51,026 bases of DNA from Paracoccaceae bacterium (GTDB taxonomy: Bacteria > Pseudomonadota > Alphaproteobacteria > Rhodobacterales > Rhodobacteraceae). Positions within the stretch are counted from its first letter, which is position 1, and the number at the start of each line of letters is the position of its first letter. Below the pieces are notes generated by a model. That model searched no databases. It saw only the letters and a program-made list of their open reading frames with translations, and was not told the DNA's origin. Positions 40,754-50,567 of this stretch are shown here, one piece after another. The translations under genes and the position numbers were made by a program. The stretch spans positions 1-51,026 of the forward strand of contig SLJW01000095.1 in NCBI GenBank assembly GCA_007134865.1, written 5' to 3'.

Positions 40754-40781
40754 TCTGCCGAGCATGTGGAGACTCGGCAGA
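40754..40781 (+). promoter_or_regulatory. hairpin in ftsA-ftsZ intergenic region (attenuator/terminator candidate)
   Basis: TCTGCCGAG-catgtggaga-CTCGGCAGA, then GAATTGGAATTTTTTT. Confidence 0.5.
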
Positions 40782-40930
40782 GAATTGGAATTTTTTTGCC
40801 ACATTTTGTGTAAAATCATGACTTTTTTGATGACCTGCCGCGCCAAGCCCTGTAGGATTTCAGGAAAAATCAGGCTAACGGCGCGAAAAACGGGTTAAGG
40901 CGTCAGTCACAACGAGAGGCGGAGCGAGCA

Positions 40931-42589
40931 ATGGCACTGAATTTCACTGAGACAAATCGGCACGAAGAGCTTGCACCCCGGATTACCGTCTTTGGTATCG
41001 GTGGGGCTGGCGGGAATGCGGTCAACAACATGATCGAGAAGCAACTCGAAGGTGTTGACTTCGTGGTCGCCAATACCGATGCACAGGCGCTGCAGCAAAG
41101 CCGCGCGCCCGGTCGCGTGCAGATGGGCGTGAAAATCACCGAAGGACTTGGCGCAGGCGCGCGGCCTTCGGTCGGCTCGGCCGCTGCCGAAGAGACGATC
41201 GAAGAGATCATCGACCATCTCGCGGGCTCGCATATGTGCTTCATCACCGCTGGTATGGGGGGTGGCACCGGCACGGGCGCCGCCCCGATCATCGCCCAGG
41301 CGGCGCGCGAATTGGGCGTCTTGACCGTCGGTGTCGTGACCAAGCCGTTCCAGTTCGAGGGTGTGAAGCGCATGCGCCAGGCCGAAGAAGGGGTCGAGGC
41401 GCTGCAGAAAGTGGTCGATACGCTGATCATCATCCCCAACCAGAACCTGTTCCGGTTGGCTAATGAAAAGACGACCTTCACCGAAGCCTTCGCGCTGGCG
41501 GATGACGTGCTCTATCAGGGCGTAAAGGGTGTGACCGACCTGATGGTGCGCCCCGGTCTGATCAATCTCGATTTCGCCGATGTGCGCGCGGTAATGGACG
41601 AGATGGGCAAGGCCATGATGGGGACGGGCGAGTCGACCGGCGAAGACCGCGCCATCCAGGCCGCCGAGAAGGCCATCGCGAACCCGCTGCTGGACGAGAT
41701 CAGCCTGCACGGCGCGCGCGGTGTGCTGATCAACATCACTGGCGGTTACGATCTGACGCTGTTCGAGCTTGATGAAGCTGCCAATCGCATCCGCGAGAAG
41801 GTCGACCCCGAGGCGAATATCATTGTCGGCTCGACGCTCGATCCCTCTATGGAAGGCGTTCTGCGCGTGTCGGTCGTTGCGACCGGTATCGATGTCGAGC
41901 CCAATACCGAGGTGCAGGACATCCCGCGCCGGTCCATGGTCGAGCCCGTGCGCCCAACAGTTGCCGAGCGGCCTGCGCCCGCTCCGACACCTTCTCCGGC
42001 CCCACAGCCCGCTGTGGCGCGCGAGCCGGCTGTGGCGCGCGAGCCCGAACAACAGACCCTGTTCGAACAGCAGCGCCCGGCAGCCCCGGTGCATGAGGAG
42101 CCCGAGTATGACCGCCGGCCCGCAGCCGCGGAGCCGATGCCGCGCTTTGCCAGCACCCGCTCGGAGCCTGTGCAGGATGAAACCTTCAACAGCGACGAGG
42201 GTTTTGCCGATCATGCCGCCTCAGCACAGGGAGGGCATTCCCACAGCCCCGAGGCCAGCTTTACTGCACCACGCCGCCCGAAGGCCGGAACGCCGTCGCG
42301 TGAGGCTCTGTTGCGGCTGGAGCAGGCGGTTGCCAAGGCGCCCGAGCATGGCTACCGGCGCCCGCCAAGCCGCCCGGCGCATGAGCCTGCGGAAGAGCGT
42401 TCGCCCGAGAAAGGGTCGCGGTTCGGCCTTGGATCGCTGATCAACCGCATGGCAGGGCATGGCTCCGAGCCCGCAGCGCCGCAGCGTCGCGTGACTCCGC
42501 AGGTGACGCAATATGACGAGGACCCGGCGCCGTCGGCATCGGATGAGCGGATCGAGATCCCGGCCTTCCTGCGCCGGCAGGCGAACTGA
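40931..42589 (+). CDS. ftsZ: cell division protein FtsZ
   Basis: [33 protein letters not shown]...[34 protein letters not shown]; long disordered Pro-rich C-terminal linker, terminal [11 protein letters not shown]. Confidence 0.98.
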   Translation: MALNFTETNRHEELAPRITVFGIGGAGGNAVNNMIEKQLEGVDFVVANTDAQALQQSRAPGRVQMGVKITEGLGAGARPSVGSAAAEETIEEIIDHLAGSHMCFITAGMGGGTGTGAAPIIAQAARELGVLTVGVVTKPFQFEGVKRMRQAEEGVEALQKVVDTLIIIPNQNLFRLANEKTTFTEAFALADDVLYQGVKGVTDLMVRPGLINLDFADVRAVMDEMGKAMMGTGESTGEDRAIQAAEKAIANPLLDEISLHGARGVLINITGGYDLTLFELDEAANRIREKVDPEANIIVGSTLDPSMEGVLRVSVVATGIDVEPNTEVQDIPRRSMVEPVRPTVAERPAPAPTPSPAPQPAVAREPAVAREPEQQTLFEQQRPAAPVHEEPEYDRRPAAAEPMPRFASTRSEPVQDETFNSDEGFADHAASAQGGHSHSPEASFTAPRRPKAGTPSREALLRLEQAVAKAPEHGYRRPPSRPAHEPAEERSPEKGSRFGLGSLINRMAGHGSEPAAPQRRVTPQVTQYDEDPAPSASDERIEIPAFLRRQAN

Positions 42590-42649
42590 ACGCCGCCGCG
42601 CACCAGAGTTTCCGAGGCAAGCGACAGACGCTCGCTGAAGACTGCGCCC

Positions 42650-42674
42650 AAACCCGGCCATTTTGGCCGGGTTT
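42650..42674 (+). terminator. rho-independent-like terminator after ftsZ
   Basis: AAACCCGGCC-atttt-GGCCGGGTTT, perfect 10-bp stem. Confidence 0.75.
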
Positions 42675-42771
42675 GTTGCATCTTGCGCGCTCTTCGTTTT
42701 GTCCCGGCCTTGTACTGGATTGATGCTGCGCACGCGCATAGACTGCAGGCGAGTCACTCAAGGGGGAATAC

Positions 42772-43947
42772 ATGGACAGCATTGTCATTCTGGGCGGAGC
42801 GCGCACTGCAATCGGCACGTTCGGCGGCAGCCTGGCGGGAACACCGCCGATCGATCTTGCAACGCTGGTCTCGAAAGAGGCCATGTCGCGCGCCGGGGTG
42901 GCGCCCGATCAAATCGGGACCACAGTATTCGGCACCGTGATCGCGACTGAGCCTGCCGATATGTATCTGTCGCGCCGCGCTGCCGTTGGCGCGGGTGTGC
43001 CCGATACGGTGCCTGCGATGAATGTGAACCGGCTCTGTGGCTCTGGTGTGCAGGCCATTGTTTCGGGCACGCAGGCGCTTGCGATGGGTGACGCCGATTT
43101 CGCGCTGGTGGGCGGGGCCGAGGGCATGAGCAGGTCGCCCTATGCGATGCAGGCCGCGCGCTTCGGCCAGAAGATGGGCGATGCGCGCGTCACCGACATG
43201 ATGGTCGGCGCGCTGACCTGCCCCTTCGGCACCGGCCATATGGGCGTCACGGCTGAGAATGTCGCGCGCGAGCACAGCATCACCCGCGAGATGCAAGACG
43301 CTTTCGCGCTGGAAAGCCAGACCCGTGCGGCCAAGGCGATTTCCGAAGGCCGCTTTGCCGATCAGATCGTCCCTGTGATGCTCAAGACCCGCAAGGGCGA
43401 GGTCGCTTTCGAGGTGGATGAGCACCCCAAACCCACCACCGCCGAGGTGCTGGCCGGGCTGCGTCCGGCCTTCGAGAAGGGCGGCTCGGTCACGGCGGGC
43501 AATGCGAGCGGCATCAATGATGGCGCTGCGGCACTGGTGCTGGCGCGCGAAGAGGCGGTGGAGAGTGCCGGGCTGACGCCCATGGCGCGGATCATCGGCT
43601 ATGCCCATGCCGGTGTCCGGCCCGAAGTGATGGGGATCGGCCCGGTGCCCGCGGTCGAGGCGCTTTGCGCGCGCACGGGGCTGTCGGTCGGGGATTTCGA
43701 TGTGATCGAATCTAACGAGGCCTTCGCCGCGCAGGCGCTCGCTGTCAGTGCCGCGCTGGGGCTGGATGCCGACCGGGTCAACCCCAATGGCGGCGCGATT
43801 GCGCTGGGTCATCCGGTTGGCGCGACCGGGGCGATCATCACGATCAAGGCACTTTATGAACTGGCGCGGATCGGGGGAAAACGCGCGCTGGTGACCATGT
43901 GCATTGGTGGCGGTCAGGGCATCGCGCTCGCGATCGAGCGGGTCTGA
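42772..43947 (+). CDS. acetyl-CoA C-acyltransferase (thiolase family)
   Basis: 391 aa; VILGGARTAIGTFGGSLA...NVNRLCGSGVQAIVSGTQAL...NPNGGAIALGHPVGATGA...VTMCIGGGQGIALAIERV. Confidence 0.95.
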   Translation: MDSIVILGGARTAIGTFGGSLAGTPPIDLATLVSKEAMSRAGVAPDQIGTTVFGTVIATEPADMYLSRRAAVGAGVPDTVPAMNVNRLCGSGVQAIVSGTQALAMGDADFALVGGAEGMSRSPYAMQAARFGQKMGDARVTDMMVGALTCPFGTGHMGVTAENVAREHSITREMQDAFALESQTRAAKAISEGRFADQIVPVMLKTRKGEVAFEVDEHPKPTTAEVLAGLRPAFEKGGSVTAGNASGINDGAAALVLAREEAVESAGLTPMARIIGYAHAGVRPEVMGIGPVPAVEALCARTGLSVGDFDVIESNEAFAAQALAVSAALGLDADRVNPNGGAIALGHPVGATGAIITIKALYELARIGGKRALVTMCIGGGQGIALAIERV

Positions 43948-43952
43948 CGGGG

Positions 43953-43978
43953 GCAGGGTGGTGCAAGCACCACCCTGC
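43953..43978. terminator. bidirectional terminator-like hairpin between convergent thiolase and FAH genes
   Basis: GCAGGGTGGTG-caag-CACCACCCTGC. Confidence 0.6.
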
Positions 43979-43989
43979 TCGGCCCTCGG

Positions 43990-44835
43990 TCACTCGGCGC
44001 TCGTCACCGCGCTGTCCTGCACGCCCAACCCCTCGACTTCGAGCCGAACGCGGTCACCGGGGCGCAGGAATTGCGGCGGTGACATGCCCGCGCCGACACC
44101 CGAGGGGGTGCCCGTGGCGATGATATCGCCGGGCAGGAGCGTGAAGAACTGCGACATGTAGGAGATGAGCTGCGCCACCGGGAAGATCATGTCGGAGGTG
44201 CTCGAATCCTGCCGCACATCGTCATTGACCCAGAGCCGCACGGTCAGCGATTGCGGGTCCGCGACCTCGTCAGGCGTGACCAGCCACGGGCCGATCTTGC
44301 CGAAAGAGGGCGCGGATTTACCCTTGATCCATTGCCCTCCGCGATGCTTCTGGAAATCGCGCTCCGAGACATCATTGACCGCCACATAGCCCGCGACATG
44401 GTCGAGCGCTTCGGCTTCGGAAATGTAGCTCGCGCGCTTGCCGATCACGACACCGAGTTCGACCTCCCAATCGACCTTGTCGGACCCGCGCGGGATGATG
44501 ATGGGCTCCTCGGGTCCGGCGAGCGACGAACTGGCCTTGGAGAAGATCAGCGGCTCACTTGGTAGCTCGGCGCCGGTTTCGGCGGCGTGGAGCGCATAAT
44601 TCAGCCCGATACAGTAGAAATTGGGCACCCGTGCCAGCGGCGGGCCCAAACGTACCGGGCCGTCGATGACGGGCGCTGCCGACAGGTCGCGCACGGCGAG
44701 GGCGGCGAGCGTGTCGCAGGTGACCGTGGCGGGGGTGAAATCGGGGGCGATGGCGCTGAGATCGCGCAGGCGGCCCTCGGCATCCAGAAATCCGGGTTTT
44801 TCTTTCCCATCAGGACCATGGCGCAGAAACTTCAT
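43990..44835 (-). CDS. fumarylacetoacetate hydrolase family protein
   Basis: FYCIGLNYALHAAETGAELPSEPLIFSKASSSLAGPEEPIIIPRGSDKVDWEVELGVVIGKRA...AGYVAVNDVSERDFQ...GDIIATGTPSGVGAGM. Confidence 0.95.
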   Translation of the reverse strand: MKFLRHGPDGKEKPGFLDAEGRLRDLSAIAPDFTPATVTCDTLAALAVRDLSAAPVIDGPVRLGPPLARVPNFYCIGLNYALHAAETGAELPSEPLIFSKASSSLAGPEEPIIIPRGSDKVDWEVELGVVIGKRASYISEAEALDHVAGYVAVNDVSERDFQKHRGGQWIKGKSAPSFGKIGPWLVTPDEVADPQSLTVRLWVNDDVRQDSSTSDMIFPVAQLISYMSQFFTLLPGDIIATGTPSGVGAGMSPPQFLRPGDRVRLEVEGLGVQDSAVTSAE

Positions 44836-44887
44836 GTGTTACCTCGTGTTTTTGGTCTGGTCTGACACAGGCTCGCCGCCTGCGCAA

Positions 44888-45349
44888 TCATCCCTTTGAG
44901 ACGGCTTCCAGACGATCGCGTGACAATTCACCGGGTACGATGGTGATCGGGATCGGCAAGGTTCCGGAATTGCGCGAAAGCTGCGTCACAAGCGGCCCCG
45001 GATTGTTGCCGGTCGTGCCTGCGCCCAGCACGAGGATACCGATTTCGGGGTCATCCTCGATCTGGGCGAGTATCTGCTCGACCGCCTCGCCTTCGCGGAT
45101 CACCAGTTCGGGGTCGATGCCCTGGCGGTCACGCATCCATTTGGCGAAGACCTCGTAATGCGCCTCGATCCGCTCGCGCGCCTCCTCTCGCATGACATCT
45201 GCGACACCGATCCAGCCGGAATATTCCTCAGGGGCGATGATCGAGAGGATCTGGACCTGACCGCCAGTATGCGCCGCGCGAAGCGCGGCGAAGCGCATCG
45301 CGTTCAGGCATTCGCGGCTGTCATCAAGGATGACGAGAAACTTGCGCAT
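44888..45349 (-). CDS. universal stress protein UspA family
   Basis: MRKFLVILDDSRECLNAMRFAALRAAHTGGQVQILSII...VIREGEAVEQILAQIEDDPEIGILVLGAG. Confidence 0.88.
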   Translation of the reverse strand: MRKFLVILDDSRECLNAMRFAALRAAHTGGQVQILSIIAPEEYSGWIGVADVMREEARERIEAHYEVFAKWMRDRQGIDPELVIREGEAVEQILAQIEDDPEIGILVLGAGTTGNNPGPLVTQLSRNSGTLPIPITIVPGELSRDRLEAVSKG

Positions 45350-45464
45350 CTTGCCCCCGGCAGTGGCGTCAGGAAGTGTATCTTCGCGAAAAGAGGGCGC
45401 GCTGTAAACAGGCAGTGCGTGGGCTGCGTACGCAAGCGCTGCGCAGGGCCGCAGGCGGCAGAGT

Positions 45465-45488
45465 GAGTATTTGGGGCAAGAAAATGAG
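45465..45488 (+). repeat. recurrent intergenic motif, copy D
   Basis: GAGTATTTGGGGCAAGAAAATGAG preceded by GCCGCAGGCGGC. Confidence 0.6.
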
Positions 45489-45514
45489 CAAGGGCTTCAT
45501 AAGCACAGGTGGCC

Positions 45515-46222
45515 TTAGCCCCAGTGGACATCGCCGAGGAAGATATAGCCTGCGCCGTAGATGGTCTTGATCAGGCGGGGGTTGCGCGGGTCTTCGCCGA
45601 GCTTGGTGCGCAGCCGTGAGATGCGTACATCCATGGCGCGGTCGAAGCTCTCTCCAGCAGCTCCTCCCAGCGTATCCAGCATCTGCGCGCGAGAGATCAG
45701 CCGCTTGGGGCTTTCGAGAAACAGGCGCAGCACTTCGCCTTCGGCATGGCTGAAGGGAATTTCCTGTCCCTCTGCATCTATCAGCAGGTAGCGGTCGAAT
45801 TCGGCGGTCCAGCCATTGAAGCGCGCGCGCATGGCGCGGCTCTCGCTCTGGGGCGCGGGTTTGCGCAGCCGGGCGCGGATGCGGGCGACGACTTCGGCGG
45901 GGTCGAATGGCTTGATGATGTAATCATCGGCGCCGAGTTCCAGCCCGGTCACGCGGTCCTGCACCTGAGCCCGGCCCGAAATGATGATGATCGTGGCGCC
46001 GGATTCGAGCGCGAGGCGATGGACCAGCGCCAGACCGTCGCGGTCGGGCAGGCCGAGATCGACGAGGCAGACATCGGGGGTGGTGCGGCGGAGTGCGGCC
46101 TCGAACTCGGTGGCGCGTGCATAGGCCGTGGTCTGAAAGCCAGCCTCGCGCAGCGCGGTCGAGAGCACCTGCCTGATTTCGGGTTCGTCATCGAGGATTG
46201 CGATATGCGGCGCGGCGCTCAT
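45515..46222 (-). CDS. OmpR-family response regulator transcription factor
   Basis: Receiver: IAILDDEPEIRQVLSTALREAGF...VCLVDLGLPDRDGLALV...LGADDYIIKPFDPAEVVARI; C-terminal winged-helix. Confidence 0.95.
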   Translation of the reverse strand: MSAAPHIAILDDEPEIRQVLSTALREAGFQTTAYARATEFEAALRRTTPDVCLVDLGLPDRDGLALVHRLALESGATIIIISGRAQVQDRVTGLELGADDYIIKPFDPAEVVARIRARLRKPAPQSESRAMRARFNGWTAEFDRYLLIDAEGQEIPFSHAEGEVLRLFLESPKRLISRAQMLDTLGGAAGESFDRAMDVRISRLRTKLGEDPRNPRLIKTIYGAGYIFLGDVHWG

Positions 46223-48144
46223 GGGGCGTGCTCCAGGGCATGGGCGAGATCGGTCAGGGTGAAGGGTTTGGGCAGCACTGGAAACTCGGCTGCAGCCGCA
46301 CGGTGCAGCGCGTCGGATGCGGGCAGCGCGGTCATCAGATGCAGCCGATTGAGCCCGCGTGCGCGGGCCGTGCGCAGCAAGTCCAGCCCCGAGCCCTGAC
46401 CTGCGAGATTGATATCCGAGAGCACCAGCCCCAGCCCCGGCAGGTCGATCAGCCCGAGCGCCTCGTCATGGCTGGCCGCCTCGATCACGCTATGGCCGAG
46501 ATCGCAGAGCATGGCGCGTACGCTTTCGCGGATGGCCTCGGTGTCTTCGACCAGCAGCACCAGCGCGCCTTCGCGCATCCGCGGGGCCGGGGCGGGTTTA
46601 TAGGGCAGGCGCAGGGTCACCTGCGCGCCGCCCTCGGCGCGGTTGGCGAGGCGCACGGTGCCGCCCGCCAGCGTGATCTGGTCATAGACCATGGCGAGCC
46701 CCAGCCCCGAGCCATCATGGCCCTTCGTGGTGAAGAACGGGTCGAGCCCCTTTTCCAGCGCTTCCGGAGAGAAGCCTGCGCCAGTATCGGCGACGCGCAT
46801 CTCGAGCCAGGTATCGCTGACCCGCCGGGTCGTGAGCAGAATCTCGCCCTCGGCCCCGGCCAGCGCATCACGGGCGTTGAGGATGAGGTTCAGGAGCGTG
46901 TCCTGCACGGCCCCCTGATCGAGCATCAGGGCAGGCAGGTCCGGGTCCAGTTCGACGCGCAGGGCAATGGTTGCCGGCAAGGCAGGGCGGGCCATCAACA
47001 GCAGGTCATCAAAGAGCGCGCGCAGATCGGTGGGTTGCGGGCGCAATTCGCGATGACCTGAAATGGTCGCGATGCGTTCGAGCAGAACACCGCCGCGCCT
47101 TGCGGCTGCGATGGTCGATTGCACTTGCTGCAATGCCTCGGCGGGCAGGTCGTTGCGCCGCGCAAGCTGGCCCTGCAGCCCGAGGATGATGGTTAGCAGA
47201 TTGCCGAAATCATGCGCGAGACCGGAGGAGAGTTGTGCGGCCAATTCGCGTTTGCGCGTCTGGGCGAGGGCAGCGCGGGCCTGCGCTTCTTCGGTGACAT
47301 CCATTGACAGCACATAGATGCCATTTATCGGCCCGCTCTCCACCTGATCAGGGGTGAGCGCCAGCCGGATGCGCCGCCCCGAGGCGTCATGGGTGAACTC
47401 ATGGACCGAATTCTCACCCTCCAATGCGCGGCCCAGCCAGGGACGGATCTTGTCGAAAACCGGCCCCAGCGCCTCGGATGCGGGCAGGCCGACGATCTCT
47501 TGTGGCAGGCCGGGGAAGATCGCGGAGAGCCGGCGGTTGGAAAAGGTATAGGTCAGGTCGCGATCCAGATGGGCGATATGCGCGGGCATCATTTCGGTGG
47601 TCAGCCGCGTACGCGCCTCCATCTCGGTCAGTTCGCGCTTGGCCTGTTCCAGCGCGGCATTCGAGGCTGCCAGCGCGCGGTTGGTCTGGGCCAGCCGTTC
47701 GGCATGGGCGATGAGGTCATGGCTCAACTCTTCCGAGCGCGCCTGCAGCAGGCTCTCCTGAATCTTGACCTCGGTGATGTCGGTATAGACTGTCACCCAG
47801 CCGCCCTGCGGCAGCGGCGCGCCCTCGACCGAGATCCAGCGGCCATTGGCGCGCTCGCGCTCCATGTAATGCGGGACAAAGGCACGCGCGGCTTCGACCC
47901 GAACGCGCACCGCCTCCTCGATATCCTCTATCGGGCCATATTCGCCGCGCGTGACCAGATAGCGGATCGTGTCCTCGAACTCGGTGCCGGGCTGGACCAG
48001 CCAGTCGGGAAGGCCGAACATTTCCTGATAGCGCCGGTTGCTGACCGAGAGGCGCAGATCGCGGTCGAAGATCGACAACGCCTGCTGGATCATGTTCAGC
48101 CCGGCGCCCATCAGTTTGGTATGGGTCAGCTCTGACACAGACAT
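46219..48144 (-). CDS. PAS-domain hybrid sensor histidine kinase with C-terminal receiver domain
   Basis: PAS segments, GLAHDFGNLLTIILGLQ H-box, NLILNARDALAG N-box, VADTGAGFSPEALEKGLDPFFTTKGHDGSGLGLAMVYD, terminal LVLLVEDTEAIRESVRAML receiver; 4-bp overlap with response regulator; ATG 48144. Confidence 0.93.
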   Translation of the reverse strand: MSVSELTHTKLMGAGLNMIQQALSIFDRDLRLSVSNRRYQEMFGLPDWLVQPGTEFEDTIRYLVTRGEYGPIEDIEEAVRVRVEAARAFVPHYMERERANGRWISVEGAPLPQGGWVTVYTDITEVKIQESLLQARSEELSHDLIAHAERLAQTNRALAASNAALEQAKRELTEMEARTRLTTEMMPAHIAHLDRDLTYTFSNRRLSAIFPGLPQEIVGLPASEALGPVFDKIRPWLGRALEGENSVHEFTHDASGRRIRLALTPDQVESGPINGIYVLSMDVTEEAQARAALAQTRKRELAAQLSSGLAHDFGNLLTIILGLQGQLARRNDLPAEALQQVQSTIAAARRGGVLLERIATISGHRELRPQPTDLRALFDDLLLMARPALPATIALRVELDPDLPALMLDQGAVQDTLLNLILNARDALAGAEGEILLTTRRVSDTWLEMRVADTGAGFSPEALEKGLDPFFTTKGHDGSGLGLAMVYDQITLAGGTVRLANRAEGGAQVTLRLPYKPAPAPRMREGALVLLVEDTEAIRESVRAMLCDLGHSVIEAASHDEALGLIDLPGLGLVLSDINLAGQGSGLDLLRTARARGLNRLHLMTALPASDALHRAAAAEFPVLPKPFTLTDLAHALEHAP

Positions 48145-48327
48145 CTGGTTCCCCCTCGCGCCGATGCTAGCCTGCTGCGCAGCAGTGGAAAAGCCCGTAA
48201 AAAGACTGGTTACAATTCGTAAGGATTGCGCAAAACTGCCGCAAGAATCGCCCGTGCATCTGGGCGCCGGGTGCTGCGGGCTGTCGAGGAGGATGGCCCC
48301 CGCCCGATACGAGGAAGAGGAGGCCCC

Positions 48328-50304
48328 GTGACCGTGACCCCTGAGATCAAACTTGCCCCCGAGGAATCCTCGATCCCGGCGCTGCTCGCGCGCAATGCGC
48401 GTAACTACGGGATGCAGACCGCCTATCGCGAAAAGGAATTCGGCATCTGGCAAAGCTGGACCTGGGCCGAGACGCAGGCCGAAGTGCGCGCCATGGCGCT
48501 GGGCTTTCTGGCGCTGGGCATGGCGCGCGGGGATTATGTCGCCATCATCGGGCGCAACCGGCCGGCGCTTTACTGGGCGATGGTCGCAGCGCAATCGGTG
48601 GGGGCGATCCCGGTGCCGCTATATCAGGACGCGGTCGCCGAAGAGATGGCCTATGTGCTCGACCATTGCGGCGCGCGCTTTGTCGTTTGCGGCGATCAGG
48701 AACAGGTCGACAAGGTGATCGAGGTGCAGGAGAAAGTGACCTGCATCGAGCAAATCCTCTATCACGACAAGCGCGGCATGCGGAAATACGACCACAGCCA
48801 TATGAACTGGCTGGAAGACGTGATGCGCGAGGGGCGCGCGGCGGAAACCCGTTTTGCGAAAGAGCTTGAGGCGCGCACCAAGGAGCTGACGCTCGATCAT
48901 ACCTGCGTCATGCTTTACACGTCGGGCACGACCGGCAAGCCCAAGGGCGTGGTGCTGTCGAACCGCAATATCATCGTGACCTCGAAGAATTCCTCGGAAT
49001 TCGACCATCTCAAGCCGGGGGATGAGATCCTCGCCTATCTGCCGATGGCCTGGGTGGGGGATTTCATCTTCGCCATCGGGCAGGCTTACTGGACAGGCTT
49101 CTGCGTCAACTGCCCGGAATCGGCACAGACCATGATGACCGACCTGCGCGAGATCGGGCCGACGTATTACTTCGCCCCTCCGCGCATCTTCGAGAACATG
49201 CTGACCACGGTGATGATCCGGATGGAAGATGCCTCACCCCTCAAGCGCCGGATTTTTCACCATTTCATGGGTTTCGCGCGGGATGTCGGGCCGAAGTTGC
49301 TGGATGGCAAGGATGTGGGCCTCGGCGCGCGGCTGAAATACCGGCTGGGGCATTTTCTGGTCTACGGGCCGCTGAAGGACACGCTCGGCCTGCGTCGCAT
49401 TCGCGTGGCCTATACGGCGGGTGAGGCCATCGGGCCGGAGATCTTCGATTTCTACCGCTCGCTCGGGATCAACCTGAAACAGCTTTATGGCCAGACCGAA
49501 GCGTCGGTCTTCATCACCCAGCAACCCGATGGCGAGGTGCGTTCGGATACGGTCGGCGTGCCCTCACCGGGGGTCGAGGTGCGCATCGCGGATAGCGGCG
49601 AAGTCTTCTACCGCTCGCCCGGCACATTCGAGAGCTATTACAAGAATGCCGAGAGCACGGCATCGACAAAGGACCCGGAAGGCTGGGTCGCCACGGGCGA
49701 TGCGGGTTTCTTCGAGGAAGGCTCGGGGCATCTGCGCATCATCGACCGCGCGAAGGATGTCGGCAAGATGGCCGATGGCAGCATGTTCGCGCCGAAATAT
49801 GTCGAGAACAAGCTGAAGTTCTTCCCAAATATTCTGGAATCGGTGGTGTTTGGCAACAACCGCGACCGCTGCGTGGCCTTCATCAATATCGACCTGAATG
49901 CGGTCGGGTCCTGGGCCGAGCGCAACAACATCGCCTATTCCAGCTATCAGGAGCTTGCCGGGCTCGAGCGTGTGCTCGACACGATTCAGGAGCATGTCGA
50001 ACAGGTCAACGAGAGCGTTGCAGAGGACGAGATGCTGGCGGGCTGTCAGATCCACCGCTTCCTCGTGCTGCACAAAGAGCTTGATGCCGATGATGGCGAG
50101 ATGACCCGCACCCGCAAGGTGCGCCGCCGGATCGTCGAGGAGAAATACGCCGATCTGATCGACGCGCTCTATGGCGGCAAGGACAGCATATATACCGAGA
50201 CCGAAGTCACCTATGAAGATGGCCGCAAGGGCAAGCTGAAGGCGACGCTGGAAATTCGCGATGCCAAGGTCTTTGGCACCGAGCAGAAGATGGCAGCGGA
50301 ATGA
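48328..50304 (+). CDS. long-chain acyl-CoA synthetase / AMP-dependent ligase
   Basis: MLYTSGTTGKPKGVVLSNRNI, AYTAGEAIGPEIFDFYRSLGINLKQLYGQTEASVF, WVATGDAGFFEEGSGHLRIIDRAKDVGKMADGSMFAPKYVENKLKFFPNI; GTG start 48328. Confidence 0.93.
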   Translation: MTVTPEIKLAPEESSIPALLARNARNYGMQTAYREKEFGIWQSWTWAETQAEVRAMALGFLALGMARGDYVAIIGRNRPALYWAMVAAQSVGAIPVPLYQDAVAEEMAYVLDHCGARFVVCGDQEQVDKVIEVQEKVTCIEQILYHDKRGMRKYDHSHMNWLEDVMREGRAAETRFAKELEARTKELTLDHTCVMLYTSGTTGKPKGVVLSNRNIIVTSKNSSEFDHLKPGDEILAYLPMAWVGDFIFAIGQAYWTGFCVNCPESAQTMMTDLREIGPTYYFAPPRIFENMLTTVMIRMEDASPLKRRIFHHFMGFARDVGPKLLDGKDVGLGARLKYRLGHFLVYGPLKDTLGLRRIRVAYTAGEAIGPEIFDFYRSLGINLKQLYGQTEASVFITQQPDGEVRSDTVGVPSPGVEVRIADSGEVFYRSPGTFESYYKNAESTASTKDPEGWVATGDAGFFEEGSGHLRIIDRAKDVGKMADGSMFAPKYVENKLKFFPNILESVVFGNNRDRCVAFINIDLNAVGSWAERNNIAYSSYQELAGLERVLDTIQEHVEQVNESVAEDEMLAGCQIHRFLVLHKELDADDGEMTRTRKVRRRIVEEKYADLIDALYGGKDSIYTETEVTYEDGRKGKLKATLEIRDAKVFGTEQKMAAE

Positions 50305-50564
50305 CCCGGACACCGCCCCCCGCCGAGAGCTCGAATTACCCGGTCGCCGGCGTGATTGCGGTTGCCGGGCTGATACTCGCCTTTGCGGTCGTGCGCTTCT
50401 TTCCGGAATTCCTGAAACCCGCCATCAGTGGCTCGATCACCGGTGCATTCGGAATTCTGGCCCTGCAACGTATCTGGCCGGGCCTGCCCCTGGGCAAGAT
50501 TCACTACATCATCGGTTCGATCATCGCCTACGGGCTGGTGGTCGGCCTAGTCGGGAGGCTCTGA
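50301..50564 (+). CDS. small membrane protein, unknown function
   Basis: 87 aa with two or three hydrophobic segments; ATGA overlap with acyl-CoA ligase stop. Confidence 0.65.
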   Translation: MTRTPPPAESSNYPVAGVIAVAGLILAFAVVRFFPEFLKPAISGSITGAFGILALQRIWPGLPLGKIHYIIGSIIAYGLVVGLVGRL

Positions 50565-50567
50565 GCA

